DNA from: Ignavibacteria bacterium
GTDB lineage: Bacteria > Bacteroidota > Ignavibacteria > Ignavibacteriales > Ignavibacteriaceae
Length of the DNA stretch: 64,000 nucleotides
Assembly (NCBI GenBank): GCA_021286645.1
Contig: JAJTBZ010000042.1
Coordinates: 29,881-93,880, forward strand
Reading direction: 5' to 3'
Both the position numbers and the translations under genes were made by a program. Of the stretch, positions 16,583-25,934 are shown piece by piece (the stretch's first letter is position 1; each line of letters starts with the position of its first letter). The notes under the pieces were generated by a model. That model was not told the DNA's origin and made no database searches. It saw only the letters and a program-made list of their open reading frames with translations.

Positions 16583-19252
16583 ATGAAACGCAGCTATTTC
16601 AAAAATTCTTTTCTTCCTTTCACTCTTTTCCTTTTTTCTCTTATTGGTATGTTCTTGTTTGTAATATTGGAACATGAGCCGCGACAGGGCGCTGAATCTG
16701 AAGAGCCATTGGAAGAAACAATGGGTGGAAGGGACAACCCTGAAGCCGCGATGGAGTATCGATATGCAATGCTTGCCGGACCTACCGGTGAACTTGATCC
16801 AATGGCAAGAATGAAGGCTATTTCATTTGCTGAGGCAAATAATCTCGCCCGAACGGAAAAAACAGGAACTGATTTAACCTGGCAGCCGGTTGGACCAGGA
16901 AATATAGGCGGTAGAATACGTTCCATTATCATTAATCCGGATAATACAAACCAATTACTCATAGGAGCCGTGTCAGGAGGAGTATGGAAAAGTACGAATA
17001 AAGGCGTTACCTGGTTACCTAAACTCGATAATGGTCCTTTCCCTTCTATTGGTTCAATGGTAATTGACCCCAATGCGCATAGTACAGTTTATGCAGGTAC
17101 GGGTGAGGGGTGGCGCAATGCAGATGCTATTTACGGCGGTGGAATTTACAAGTCAACCGATTTCGGCGAAACCTGGAATATTCTTACTTCCACTACAGGC
17201 ACCTGGGATTTTAAAAACGTTCTAAAAATAGTAGTAGATGCGAATAGTAACATATATGCCATAACAAGAGCTTCCAATAAAAAACATGGTGTGGGTTCGT
17301 ATCTGACCAATGGCGGCCTTTTCCGTTCGACCAATGGGGGAGATTCCTGGACGAAAATCAATCCTTCAACTTCTACGGATAACTATTACAATCCCAATGA
17401 TCTGCTTGTCCTTGCACCCGGCGTGCTGTTATTCACTACGGGACCTGTAACCAATCCCGGAAGTATGTATAAATCAACTGACGACGGCGTCACATGGAAA
17501 AAGATAACTACAGGACTGCCTACAGCTAATTATGATCGTATTGCTATGGCAAAGGATCCATCAAATGCTAATAGACTATTTGCAGTTTTTGGTTCTTCTA
17601 ATACTGCATCTCCATATTTCGGTTTGGAAAACATCTATAAATCGACTGATGCCGGTGAAAGCTGGACTGCGGTTACCCGGCCCCCGAACTTAGCCTCAAC
17701 AAGTAATTTATCGTATTTGAGTGCTCAGGAATGGTATGATAACGTGATTGCGATAGATCCGTTTAATTCCAACAGGATCGTTGTCGGCGGTGTGGACCTG
17801 GTTGCTAGTACTGATGGCGGAACTACATGGAGCCAGTTGACATATTGGCATCTTTATTACGGCAGCCCGTTTGTTCATGCTGATCATCATGCACTGGTCT
17901 TTGATCCGGTTACTTCCGGTATTTTATACTCGGGCAATGATGGAGGAATTTATCGTACTACTAATTCAGGAAGTACCTGGACTGCATTAAATAACGGTTT
18001 GGCGATCACTCAGTTTTACGGCGGTGCTGTTTCGAAAACCGGTACGATGTATACGGGGGGAACTCAGGATAATGGGCATTTGAAATATGGGGGAAGCGGC
18101 ACTACATGGGTAACAGTAAATGGAGGAGATGGTGGTTACGCCGCGATAGATCAAAGCAACTCCAATGTTGGATATGGTGAATACGTGTATTTGCAAATGG
18201 GAAAAACCACCGATGGCGGCACTTCCTTCGAAAGCTGCACTACGGGATTAACCGATGCCGGTTCATCTACATTATGTTTGTTTATATCTCCTTTTGCTAT
18301 TAATACGGTTAATGCCAATATTCTTATCGCGGGTTCAGATAAGATCTGGCTGACTACAGATGCTGCTAAAACCTGGAACCCGATGTGTTCTACGTTGGTG
18401 ACAGGTAAACTGGTCAGCGCGGTTGCAATTCAGAGCTCCGGTAGTAATTATCTTGCATTTGCCGGAATAACCGGCGGGCAGATATTTAAATGTTCAGGGT
18501 TGAACCCAACCCTAGGGCAGGCAAATGTATGGGTAAATATTTCTCCCGCGAATAATAATGGGGCTTATGTCCGGCGTGTAGTTATTGACCCTGCCGATAC
18601 AAATATTATTTATGCCTGCTACGGTGGGTATAATAACTCAGCAATTCAGAAACACGTATGGCGTTCAACCAATCAGGGCAGCTCATGGGCTGATATATCA
18701 GGAAACTTGCCAGACGTCCCCGTCCATTCACTAATTGTTAACCCGACAAACAGACAGAATCTTTTTGTAAGTACTGAGACAGGTATTTTCCAAACAACCG
18801 ATTTAGGTACTACCTGGGTTTTGGCTACGACCGGTATGCCTAAATATGCTCCTGTTGACGAAATTGTATTGCAATCGGGTACTAATAAATTATTTGCATT
18901 TACTCACGGTCGAAGTGTGTTTCAGGCAGATATGCCCGTGAGTGTTAAACAAGGAACCGGAACCACGGCAAAAGACTACCGCTTAATGCAAAACTACCCG
19001 AATCCGTTTAATCCTTCAACAACCATTAGTTATTTCCTCGCATCGGCAGGCAATACCAGCCTGATACTATATGATATCCGTGGTAAGCAGGTAGCAAGCC
19101 TCGTAAATTGTTTTCAACAGGCAGGCAGTCATGAAGTCAGATTCGATTTCCGTAATGTTGCTGCAGGAAAAGGATTCCCAAGCGGTGTATATATTTATGA
19201 ATTAAAATCAGGGAATTACCGCGAATCGAAAAAAATGAATTTGATTAAGTAA
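16583..19252 (+). CDS. Secreted BNR-repeat beta-propeller protein with type IX sorting domain
   Basis: An 889-residue exported protein. A hydrophobic N-terminal segment (~10-30) is followed by at least ten BNR/Asp-box repeats of the form STDxGxTW (for example STDFGETW, STDDGVTW, STDAGESW, STNQGSSW), as found in sialidase- and sortilin-type propellers. No sialidase catalytic residues stand out, so an enzymatic role is not supported. The last ~85 residues form a Por secretion C-terminal sorting domain (LMQNYPNPFNPSTTISYFL..GVYIYELKSG), which in this phylum group directs export by the type IX system and surface attachment. AGGAG precedes the ATG. It is flanked by its own terminator and probably monocistronic. 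Confidence 0.85.
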   Translation: MKRSYFKNSFLPFTLFLFSLIGMFLFVILEHEPRQGAESEEPLEETMGGRDNPEAAMEYRYAMLAGPTGELDPMARMKAISFAEANNLARTEKTGTDLTWQPVGPGNIGGRIRSIIINPDNTNQLLIGAVSGGVWKSTNKGVTWLPKLDNGPFPSIGSMVIDPNAHSTVYAGTGEGWRNADAIYGGGIYKSTDFGETWNILTSTTGTWDFKNVLKIVVDANSNIYAITRASNKKHGVGSYLTNGGLFRSTNGGDSWTKINPSTSTDNYYNPNDLLVLAPGVLLFTTGPVTNPGSMYKSTDDGVTWKKITTGLPTANYDRIAMAKDPSNANRLFAVFGSSNTASPYFGLENIYKSTDAGESWTAVTRPPNLASTSNLSYLSAQEWYDNVIAIDPFNSNRIVVGGVDLVASTDGGTTWSQLTYWHLYYGSPFVHADHHALVFDPVTSGILYSGNDGGIYRTTNSGSTWTALNNGLAITQFYGGAVSKTGTMYTGGTQDNGHLKYGGSGTTWVTVNGGDGGYAAIDQSNSNVGYGEYVYLQMGKTTDGGTSFESCTTGLTDAGSSTLCLFISPFAINTVNANILIAGSDKIWLTTDAAKTWNPMCSTLVTGKLVSAVAIQSSGSNYLAFAGITGGQIFKCSGLNPTLGQANVWVNISPANNNGAYVRRVVIDPADTNIIYACYGGYNNSAIQKHVWRSTNQGSSWADISGNLPDVPVHSLIVNPTNRQNLFVSTETGIFQTTDLGTTWVLATTGMPKYAPVDEIVLQSGTNKLFAFTHGRSVFQADMPVSVKQGTGTTAKDYRLMQNYPNPFNPSTTISYFLASAGNTSLILYDIRGKQVASLVNCFQQAGSHEVRFDFRNVAAGKGFPSGVYIYELKSGNYRESKKMNLIK

Positions 19253-19261
19253 ATCGGGCAG

Positions 19262-19298
19262 GCGGCGGATATGTAAATTTATCCGCCGCTATTTTTTT
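19262..19298 (+). terminator. Rho-independent terminator after the BNR-repeat gene
   Basis: The stem GCGGCGGAT/ATCCGCCGC with a ten-base loop is followed by ATTTTTTT. It lies nine bases past the stop codon, between two convergent genes. Confidence 0.92.
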
Positions 19299-19310
19299 AA
19301 GCCACTGTAG

Positions 19311-22247
19311 TTAATAATTATCCGGCCTTCTGCTACTGATGTAATTATATGAATTATTATCCACAATTATCATATCGAGAAAATCTACGCTCCCATCACC
19401 ATTAACATCTGTCGAAAGGTATCCGGCAGCATAGTTATATGAATCATTATCAAGAATGCACATGTCGGTAAAATCTATTGATCCATCCTGGTTTACATCG
19501 CCACTGTAAATGCAATATACAGTATTGTGAATTATTAGATTGCTCCCATAAGCTTTTGATACGGAACTCGAAAAGTCATAACTCTGGTACCCGTCTTTCA
19601 AATATGAATTTCCTGAAATCTTACTCCATGTTTCAAGAATATTTCTTCCGCGAATTACCAGGTAATATGTACCCGAGGGTGCGATTCCAAAGATTCCCAT
19701 TGCGGTAAAAGTAGCAGAGTCTAATACAGCGGTACATGAATCTACCAGAGAATAAGGCGCTGTTGTATTGGCAAGATACAACTTGAATGTATCCCGTATT
19801 GATAACGTCTTTGTCCCAATATCGTAATAACCTTCAGGTATAAATTTTACAAGGTAATTGCCACCATTGGAAAGGTATTTAAGGCTTTTCCCGATGATCA
19901 TTTGGAAAGCGGAATCATTTGCAGTCGTTTCCAGAGGGAAACCCAGGTAGATTAGCCTACCCGTTTTCGCTGAAGTACCAAATTTTCCGGTATATGCAAT
20001 TCCGGCACCTTTGGAATTGTCGTACTTAAGGCATGCTACAGCCCCTCCGGAAGCATTTATCTCATCAGGTGTAGGTACTGCATAGGTTTGCCCAAAATTC
20101 AGCGTACACCCGTCAAATATTCCACCTGTTACCCCTGAGGCAGTAAGTGAGGCCGCATCATCATTCATGTAAACTGCCTTCAAATAGTTCGTGTAAAACT
20201 GTTTATCCGAAGTGCTTCCTTTTTCATATAAATCATAACCTATCTCGCTGCCAGAAACAAATAATGAACCGCCATTTTCCAGATATTGCTTAACCAAAAC
20301 CTGTTCCTTATCCGAGAATGTGGCATTTGCAGTACTTTCATCACCTAAAAGCCATATCACCGCGTCATATTGTAAAAGATTAATACCCGTGAGTAACTCC
20401 GAATTTCGAACGGAATCAAATCGCTTCTTCCATGCTTTAAGGGCTTTCATATACATAACCGGGCCTTCATTGCTAGGTCCTCTCCAGTTACCCGTTAATC
20501 GGGTAAATCCATCAACAAGCAGGATTTTTTTTGGAGATGAATATTGCGAATAACTCAAAACGTTTGACCAAAAACTTTCTGAATAAGTTGGCGCGTCGTT
20601 TTTTACCGAACTTATTCTGTAGGCTGCAGCACTATCGGTAAGCGGGATATCGATAGTTAAATTCTTTAATGTAGTTTCGTTCTTCAACAATGCCCAGTTA
20701 GTTCCGTCAGTTGATTTATACAAACGAAAACCTTTAAGACCGGAAGTATCACATGTCCAATTTAATCGTATGATATTGCCGGGTTGAATGAGTACTCGCT
20801 GCATAACAGGAATTACTCCGTTATAGCCGGTTGACATGTTCTTAAAAACATACGGTGCATATATTGTTAAATCGGAAAGGGCATAGGTCCAATATGAAAC
20901 GCCCCAATCTCTGCCGGAAGATTCTACTACCTTCACCGCCCCCGTGCTTGTTCGTTCAACAAACATTCTCACATGACCGTCACGCAATACCGCGTCTGCA
21001 GGGCGCAATGAATCCCATGAAGCCAACAGTTTACATGTATCGGGTAAATCAGCGGTAACTATATGAGAACTTAGGCCCCAACATTTACTCAGGAAACCTG
21101 AACAATCAACTCCCACGGCATAACTTGAAGAAGAATTGCAATCGATATCACCGGCGTATTTACTGGAACTGAGGCCCGCATCAAATGTTGATAATGTCAT
21201 AAACCCTCCCCATTTATAGGGGATTTCGGCATTGGCGCCTACAACTAACCGAGGCGGAGTCTGTATAGTATCCCCATCAGCAGCTCGTACTTTTGAAGGG
21301 GCCAGATTCGATGCTGTACATGTGTATCGGTGATTTACATATGTTTCCCCGGTTCGAAGAGCGGTAGCCCGATCGGCTACGGCAGAAATGCCTTTATCAT
21401 AAGCTGAACGTTTTTCGGGCTGTACTGGTAAAAAATTATAATGAAATGGTTTTTCAAATTCTTCAGGTAATTTTTCAATGGACCCGGATTTGATTTTTGC
21501 AGTTTCCCATTTAATTATCTTCGTAGATTCGTTGTCACTAAGGAATTGGTAAATATTTCCTTCTGCATCAACTTCAAATTCTTTAATTATGGCAATATAT
21601 TTTTGGAGTGGAACGGCAATTTTCTTTTTGATTTGGCCCTCAGGTGAGAATATGATAATACTTCTCGAAACTTCCATCGGCACTTGACGTGTTATCTCCT
21701 CAATAATCAGGTAAATATTATTTTCTGAATCATTCCCGATAAAATCGGCATAACCTAAATTACCCTTGAAAGATACAGTATAAGACAGGGCAGTATTAAA
21801 AGAAGAAGTATTGACCGTCAACAGGGACGAGTTTTCTCTTCGCACTGATAGGATCGTGCCATTTCGGAATTGGTATTTACCATCCTCCAACCATTCAACA
21901 GGTTCTCTATTCTTTGCAGAATACCGTGAGGGTTGTACCAAATTCTGATTGCGGGTATAGGTATATGAATCGCGTTGTGAGGGGTTATTATCGCTCATAT
22001 TTTTATTCTCAATGAGTGAAAAATTCCCATCACGATAAGAATAAATTTCTTTTTTATCGTGCATCAGTAGCTGCAGGGAAGAATCTGTTACACTAAATCC
22101 CGCGATACCGTAAACACCGCTATTATCAGAGCGCAATCTGATAGGGAGCCGTGAATGCGGCAGTTTATATACAATTGTATAAGGTACTTGTCCGGAAAGT
22201 AGCATTGTATAGCCGAATAAAATAATAAAGAGGAATTTTTTTTTCAT
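19311..22247 (-). CDS. Secreted multidomain protein: NlpC/P60-like, FnIII, ThuA-like and dockerin domains
   Basis: A 978-residue protein with a signal peptide (KFLFIILFGYTMLLSGQ). The N-terminal ~270 residues look like a beta-propeller-type sensor region. Then follows an NlpC/P60-like hydrolase domain (~335-470) with YKWGG, nucleophile Cys in GVDCSGF (~382) and His in DGHVRMF (~425). A fibronectin III-like segment lies at ~485-565, and a ThuA/amidotransferase-like alpha/beta region at ~570-800 (DAVIWLLGDES, LENGGSLFVSGSE). A C-terminal type I dockerin pair has two calcium loops, GDVNQDGSIDFTD and DVNGDGSVDFLD. It may cleave peptidoglycan or other peptide bonds at the surface. No cohesin partner is visible, and there is no type IX sorting tail. 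Confidence 0.72.
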   Translation of the reverse strand: MKKKFLFIILFGYTMLLSGQVPYTIVYKLPHSRLPIRLRSDNSGVYGIAGFSVTDSSLQLLMHDKKEIYSYRDGNFSLIENKNMSDNNPSQRDSYTYTRNQNLVQPSRYSAKNREPVEWLEDGKYQFRNGTILSVRRENSSLLTVNTSSFNTALSYTVSFKGNLGYADFIGNDSENNIYLIIEEITRQVPMEVSRSIIIFSPEGQIKKKIAVPLQKYIAIIKEFEVDAEGNIYQFLSDNESTKIIKWETAKIKSGSIEKLPEEFEKPFHYNFLPVQPEKRSAYDKGISAVADRATALRTGETYVNHRYTCTASNLAPSKVRAADGDTIQTPPRLVVGANAEIPYKWGGFMTLSTFDAGLSSSKYAGDIDCNSSSSYAVGVDCSGFLSKCWGLSSHIVTADLPDTCKLLASWDSLRPADAVLRDGHVRMFVERTSTGAVKVVESSGRDWGVSYWTYALSDLTIYAPYVFKNMSTGYNGVIPVMQRVLIQPGNIIRLNWTCDTSGLKGFRLYKSTDGTNWALLKNETTLKNLTIDIPLTDSAAAYRISSVKNDAPTYSESFWSNVLSYSQYSSPKKILLVDGFTRLTGNWRGPSNEGPVMYMKALKAWKKRFDSVRNSELLTGINLLQYDAVIWLLGDESTANATFSDKEQVLVKQYLENGGSLFVSGSEIGYDLYEKGSTSDKQFYTNYLKAVYMNDDAASLTASGVTGGIFDGCTLNFGQTYAVPTPDEINASGGAVACLKYDNSKGAGIAYTGKFGTSAKTGRLIYLGFPLETTANDSAFQMIIGKSLKYLSNGGNYLVKFIPEGYYDIGTKTLSIRDTFKLYLANTTAPYSLVDSCTAVLDSATFTAMGIFGIAPSGTYYLVIRGRNILETWSKISGNSYLKDGYQSYDFSSSVSKAYGSNLIIHNTVYCIYSGDVNQDGSIDFTDMCILDNDSYNYAAGYLSTDVNGDGSVDFLDMIIVDNNSYNYISSRRPDNY

Positions 22248-22395
22248 GAAAGACTCTCAGCCTGAAACGAAAATAAGTGAATCGACAGATCAATTAGCAA
22301 TATTTCTTTGCAAAAATCACGCCGTAGTCATAAATGAAAGAAAAACATCTAAATGAGGATGTAGTTATTTACCAAAAAAGGAAGTTATTGTCAGA

Positions 22396-24288
22396 TTACG
22401 ATTTCTTTAGGGAGACAAAAAATGTACTGCCCTTGCCGTGCTCGCTCTCAAGCCAAATTTTTCCGCGCATTCTTTCAACAAACCGTTTCGTAATGCTTAG
22501 CCCGAGCCCGCTGCCTTCAAATCTTCTTCCCAACCCTTCACTGACTTGTCTAAATTCTTCAAACACTACGGAAAAATCTTCTTTCTTAATACCGATACCG
22601 GTATCCGCGACCGAGATCAGAATTTCTTCATCACCATGCTCGGAAAGTGTTATTGATACACTCCCTTTCTGTGTATATTTAACCGCGTTATCCAGTAGCT
22701 GCCCTAATACTTGTTTAAGCATTCTATACTCGCCGGAAATAAGAGTTGAAAGCGGGAGGTTATTATTGTAATGAAATGCAATATTTTTTTTATTTGCAGC
22801 TTCCTGGTACAACGGAACAATAAGTTCACATAATTCCTGTATCGAAAATGAAGTTAACTCAAAATCTTCATTCTCCGATTCCAGGGTGGTGAGATCTAAT
22901 ATCAGATTGATTGTTTCGGTTAATCTATTCGCGCTGGTATTAATAATATTCGCGAGTTCTTTAATTTCTTTTGTTTCTACCATCTCGCGGACAATTTCAG
23001 AATACCCCAGAATGCTAATCAAAGGTGTGCGCAGTTCATGACTAATATTGGCAAGGAAGTTACTCTTCAATCGATTCATGGATTCCGATTCATCCTTCGC
23101 GCGTTTGAGCTCCTGATGAATTGCCTTGCGCTCACTGATATCAGTGAGGATACCAACCGAACCAATCAATTCTCCTTCTGCATTATACCAGGGGAAAGAG
23201 TGATCTTCAATCCACTTCAACTCTGAATGCTTGGTTTGTATCAGGTACTCTGCCCGGTAATCTCCCTTAGTGCCGTATACTTTTTTTGCATTGAAATTAT
23301 CATCTGTTGATTCCTGATGCTCGGGCACTTCAACTTGCAGGATAATGGAAGAAAGATGAATTTGATTAATTTCACTTTCTGTATAGCCCGTTAGCTTTAC
23401 AATGGCAGGGTTCAGATATTCAAATCGGGTACTCAGATGGCTGTATTTATATAAAACATCACCGGTGGCTTCCACCATAAACCGGAGTTGTTCTTCATTT
23501 TCTATCATCTGTTCGTAAACAATCTTCCTGGTGGTAATGTCTTCCTTCAGGGCGATGTAATTAATGATTTTGCCTTCTTCGTTCCGGATAACCGATATGG
23601 AAGCCATTTCCCAAAACAACTCCCCATTTTTTCGCTTATTATGAAGCTCACCGCGCCATGTCTTACCCGCGGTAATTACTTTCCATAGATGCTGGTATTT
23701 TTCCGGACTCATCTCACCCGATTTTAAAATACGAGGGTTTTGTCCCAACACTTCTACCATAGTATAACCGGTTGCTCTCTCGAATTGAGGGTTTACATAC
23801 TCGATATTACCAAGGGTATCCGTAATAACTATCGAAAGAGGAATTTGTTCAAGAATTCTTTTCAGCCTGAAATTTTCAAAACTTGAATTTAACTGTTCTG
23901 TGATATCTTCAAAATGGAGAAATGTAACATTGATATGCTGCCGATGAGAAAATGTTGCCATTTTTGTCTGCAGTGCGTGAGTTGTTCCGCCCGTATTTAC
24001 AAAATTGTAGCTCCGTATTTCATTACTGTTGCCGCAGCTGGTTATAAATAATTCTACATCCGATTCAGCCAGATAGCCTGTTATTGAATGATAGAGCAGA
24101 TTTTCACGTGTTTCACCGATGATTTCCAGAAATGCATCGGTGCACTGAATGACTTCAAAAGTACTGTTAATTAGTGCTGCAGGCGTGTTAAAACTATTCG
24201 CCATAGTGAAGTAAAAATTAACAGATAACTCAAATTCATCTTCACTCAGTGAATCAAGATTATTTAAAAATTCATTTGATAGATGCAT
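22396..24288 (-). CDS. Multi-PAS sensor histidine kinase
   Basis: A 630-residue soluble sensor kinase. Three PAS units are visible: ~30-130 (ending FEDITEQL), ~140-255 (NIEYVNPQFERATGY...EDITTRK) and ~265-390 (RFEYLNPAIVKLTGY...TDISERK). The HisKA domain has the phospho-His at ~417 in NISHELRTPL. The HATPase domain carries the N-box QLLDNAVKYTQKG, DTGIGIKKED and GSGLGLSITKRF. No membrane segment, HAMP or receiver is present, and no response regulator gene is adjacent, so it is an orphan kinase with a cytoplasmic, possibly redox or ligand, input. It lies downstream of the SDR/SMUG2 pair on the same strand. Confidence 0.9.
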   Translation of the reverse strand: MHLSNEFLNNLDSLSEDEFELSVNFYFTMANSFNTPAALINSTFEVIQCTDAFLEIIGETRENLLYHSITGYLAESDVELFITSCGNSNEIRSYNFVNTGGTTHALQTKMATFSHRQHINVTFLHFEDITEQLNSSFENFRLKRILEQIPLSIVITDTLGNIEYVNPQFERATGYTMVEVLGQNPRILKSGEMSPEKYQHLWKVITAGKTWRGELHNKRKNGELFWEMASISVIRNEEGKIINYIALKEDITTRKIVYEQMIENEEQLRFMVEATGDVLYKYSHLSTRFEYLNPAIVKLTGYTESEINQIHLSSIILQVEVPEHQESTDDNFNAKKVYGTKGDYRAEYLIQTKHSELKWIEDHSFPWYNAEGELIGSVGILTDISERKAIHQELKRAKDESESMNRLKSNFLANISHELRTPLISILGYSEIVREMVETKEIKELANIINTSANRLTETINLILDLTTLESENEDFELTSFSIQELCELIVPLYQEAANKKNIAFHYNNNLPLSTLISGEYRMLKQVLGQLLDNAVKYTQKGSVSITLSEHGDEEILISVADTGIGIKKEDFSVVFEEFRQVSEGLGRRFEGSGLGLSITKRFVERMRGKIWLESEHGKGSTFFVSLKKS

Positions 24289-24365
24289 TGTAATATTTCT
24301 GAATAATGAGAAACACAGTGATTATAATAATTTATTTCCGGCATTAATGCAACTGGCTTAATTGA

Positions 24366-25037
24366 TTATACTTTTAATATCTCAACGTATTTTTTAATAT
24401 AATCGTCAATATGCTTGGTTCGATACTGCATAATAAATCGCGGGTGTTCCAATGGAATAATCTCCTTGAAAAAATGGAAACGTGAATTCAAATTTGTCAG
24501 GCATGCATAGTTTTTCCCGGTACCCAGGCAAAAGGCACGCGATTGGATACATCCCATAGCTCTATGCTCATGCAGCCATTTAATGATATATGGTTCAAGG
24601 AATGTAAGTAACTGCTTATCGTCATAATAATTATAGTTCTTATTATTCTTGATATACCCAATAGGAGAAACAGCACTGATAAAATAATGTTGATAGAAAT
24701 TACCGGGCCCTCCCAGGTTAGCGATTACTTTATAAATATATCGGGCTGAGAGCTCTTCCTTTTTGGGTAAGTTATTTGGAATTTCACAAAAAGTAACGAG
24801 TTTGTCAGGATCGGTGAATGGTATCCCGGTAACTCCACCACCGAATCTGCCGGGATTGATTCCCAAAATACAATACCGCTCATTTGTATCGTTGAAAAAT
24901 TTTGTGTAAAACTGCACTATCAGGTTCCAGGCTGCAGAATCCTCAAATGGTAACATTGCCTCTACATTTCCCGGAAGAGGAGAACTGATTCTAAGTGTTT
25001 TATAGAATTGGAGCACTTTTTCAGCGAATGTTTCCAT
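24366..25037 (-). CDS. SMUG2-like uracil-DNA glycosylase family protein
   Basis: A 223-residue protein resembling single-strand-selective monofunctional uracil glycosylases of the bacterial SMUG2 type. Motif 1 is CILGINPGRFGGGVTGIPF, and motif 2 is EHPRFIMQYR near the C-terminus. These enzymes remove uracil or oxidised pyrimidines from DNA. The frame is open further upstream to 25178, but the ATG at 25037 is preferred. It overlaps the stop of the preceding SDR gene as TGATG, which couples translation, and the extra 47 residues would merely be the SDR gene read in another frame. The biochemical substrate is inferred from family motifs. Confidence 0.78.
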   Translation of the reverse strand: METFAEKVLQFYKTLRISSPLPGNVEAMLPFEDSAAWNLIVQFYTKFFNDTNERYCILGINPGRFGGGVTGIPFTDPDKLVTFCEIPNNLPKKEELSARYIYKVIANLGGPGNFYQHYFISAVSPIGYIKNNKNYNYYDDKQLLTFLEPYIIKWLHEHRAMGCIQSRAFCLGTGKNYACLTNLNSRFHFFKEIIPLEHPRFIMQYRTKHIDDYIKKYVEILKV

Positions 25038-25822
25038 CAATGGTTTCGCTTTCTTTGGAACCGGGAAATCACCATCAATGACAGCCTTCGGGGGAATAGT
25101 TTTACCAGAAAAACTAACAATGCATTGCGTTTCCCGATTATCCTGACAATGTTTTTGGAGTGAACTACCTTCAAACAAATATTTGCTACCTGTTCAGCGC
25201 TACTTATGCCGGTAATTGATGTAGATTGTTCGTGTACAAAACCAGCCTGAGTTTGAAAATTCGTTTTTACCGGTCCCGGGCAAACTGCAGTAACAGTAAT
25301 TCCAAATTCCTTAAGTTCGGCATTCAGAGCCTGAGAATAACTGAGTACATATGCTTTTGATGCGTAATAAGTTGCCATATACGGGCCGGGAATAAAGGAA
25401 GCTGTAGATGCAATATTAATAATATGTCCCCGGTTAAATTTTTTCATCTTGGGAATTAGAGAATGTGTTAGCCGGGTAAGCGCTGTGATATTTAAGGCAA
25501 TCACGCTTTCATGACTATGCCACGGTATAAGTGAGAATTCACCATACCTCCCAATTCCGGCATTGTTGATGAAGATAAGAATCTGCTCTTCAAAATTTCT
25601 CAGGTAAGTACACACTGCGTCAAGTTGCTGGAGATCGGTCAGATCGGCTGCGTAAATAAACACTTTATTGCCATATTCCTGTTGAATCTGTTGTGAAATT
25701 TTGTATAGTTTTTCGGCAGAGCGAGCAATTAAAATAAGGTTGTAACCTGCCTTGGCAAAGGATTGCGCGAGCGCCTTTCCGATTCCGGCTGATGCTCCGG
25801 TAATACAGCAATACGTAGTCAT
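25037..25822 (-). CDS. SDR-family NAD(P)-dependent oxidoreductase
   Basis: A classical short-chain dehydrogenase of 261 residues. The cofactor site is TGASAGIG at the N-terminus and the structural motif is NNAG. The catalytic Ser is in NIASTAS and the Tyr-Lys pair in YYASK, then the PGPVKT loop. The arginine after beta2 (LIARSAEKL) suggests NADP preference. The C-terminal basic hydrophobic tail (LLVFLVKLFPRRLSLMVISRF) suggests membrane association, as in the DltE/YqjQ-like subgroup. The stop overlaps the start of the SMUG2-like gene. A pair of 20-bp direct repeats lies 48-98 bp upstream of the start codon. The substrate is unknown. Confidence 0.87.
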   Translation of the reverse strand: MTTYCCITGASAGIGKALAQSFAKAGYNLILIARSAEKLYKISQQIQQEYGNKVFIYAADLTDLQQLDAVCTYLRNFEEQILIFINNAGIGRYGEFSLIPWHSHESVIALNITALTRLTHSLIPKMKKFNRGHIINIASTASFIPGPYMATYYASKAYVLSYSQALNAELKEFGITVTAVCPGPVKTNFQTQAGFVHEQSTSITGISSAEQVANICLKVVHSKNIVRIIGKRNALLVFLVKLFPRRLSLMVISRFQRKRNH

Positions 25823-25869
25823 CTGAAAATTAGCCTGAAATGTTTAACTAAATTTACAAATAAGTTTAT

Positions 25870-25920
25870 AAATGGGCAAAAATAACTCAGTGAATTAGCG
25901 AAATGGGTAAAAATAACTCA
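25870..25920. repeat. Two near-identical 20-bp direct repeats upstream of the SDR gene
   Basis: AAATGGGCAAAAATAACTCA (25870-25889) recurs as AAATGGGTAAAAATAACTCA (25901-25920), one mismatch, with a period of 31 bp, about three helical turns. Both lie in the 112-bp gap between the PAS kinase stop and the SDR start, so they could be operator sites for the SDR/SMUG2 pair. Confidence 0.75.
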
Positions 25921-25934
25921 AATAATGAATAAAA

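Noticed and set aside
16583..19252. Sialidase activity for the BNR-repeat protein
   Set aside because: Asp-box repeats alone occur in many propellers; the arginine triad and nucleophile Tyr arrangement of sialidases was not evident.
22334..22771. 145-codon frame antisense to the PAS kinase
   Set aside because: Lies opposite the conserved HATPase coding region; the composition (Ser/Pro/Leu-rich) is that of a shadow frame.
25038..25178. 47-residue N-terminal extension of the SMUG2-like protein
   Set aside because: It would be encoded wholly inside the SDR gene; the TGATG junction gives a better start and the family core begins after it.
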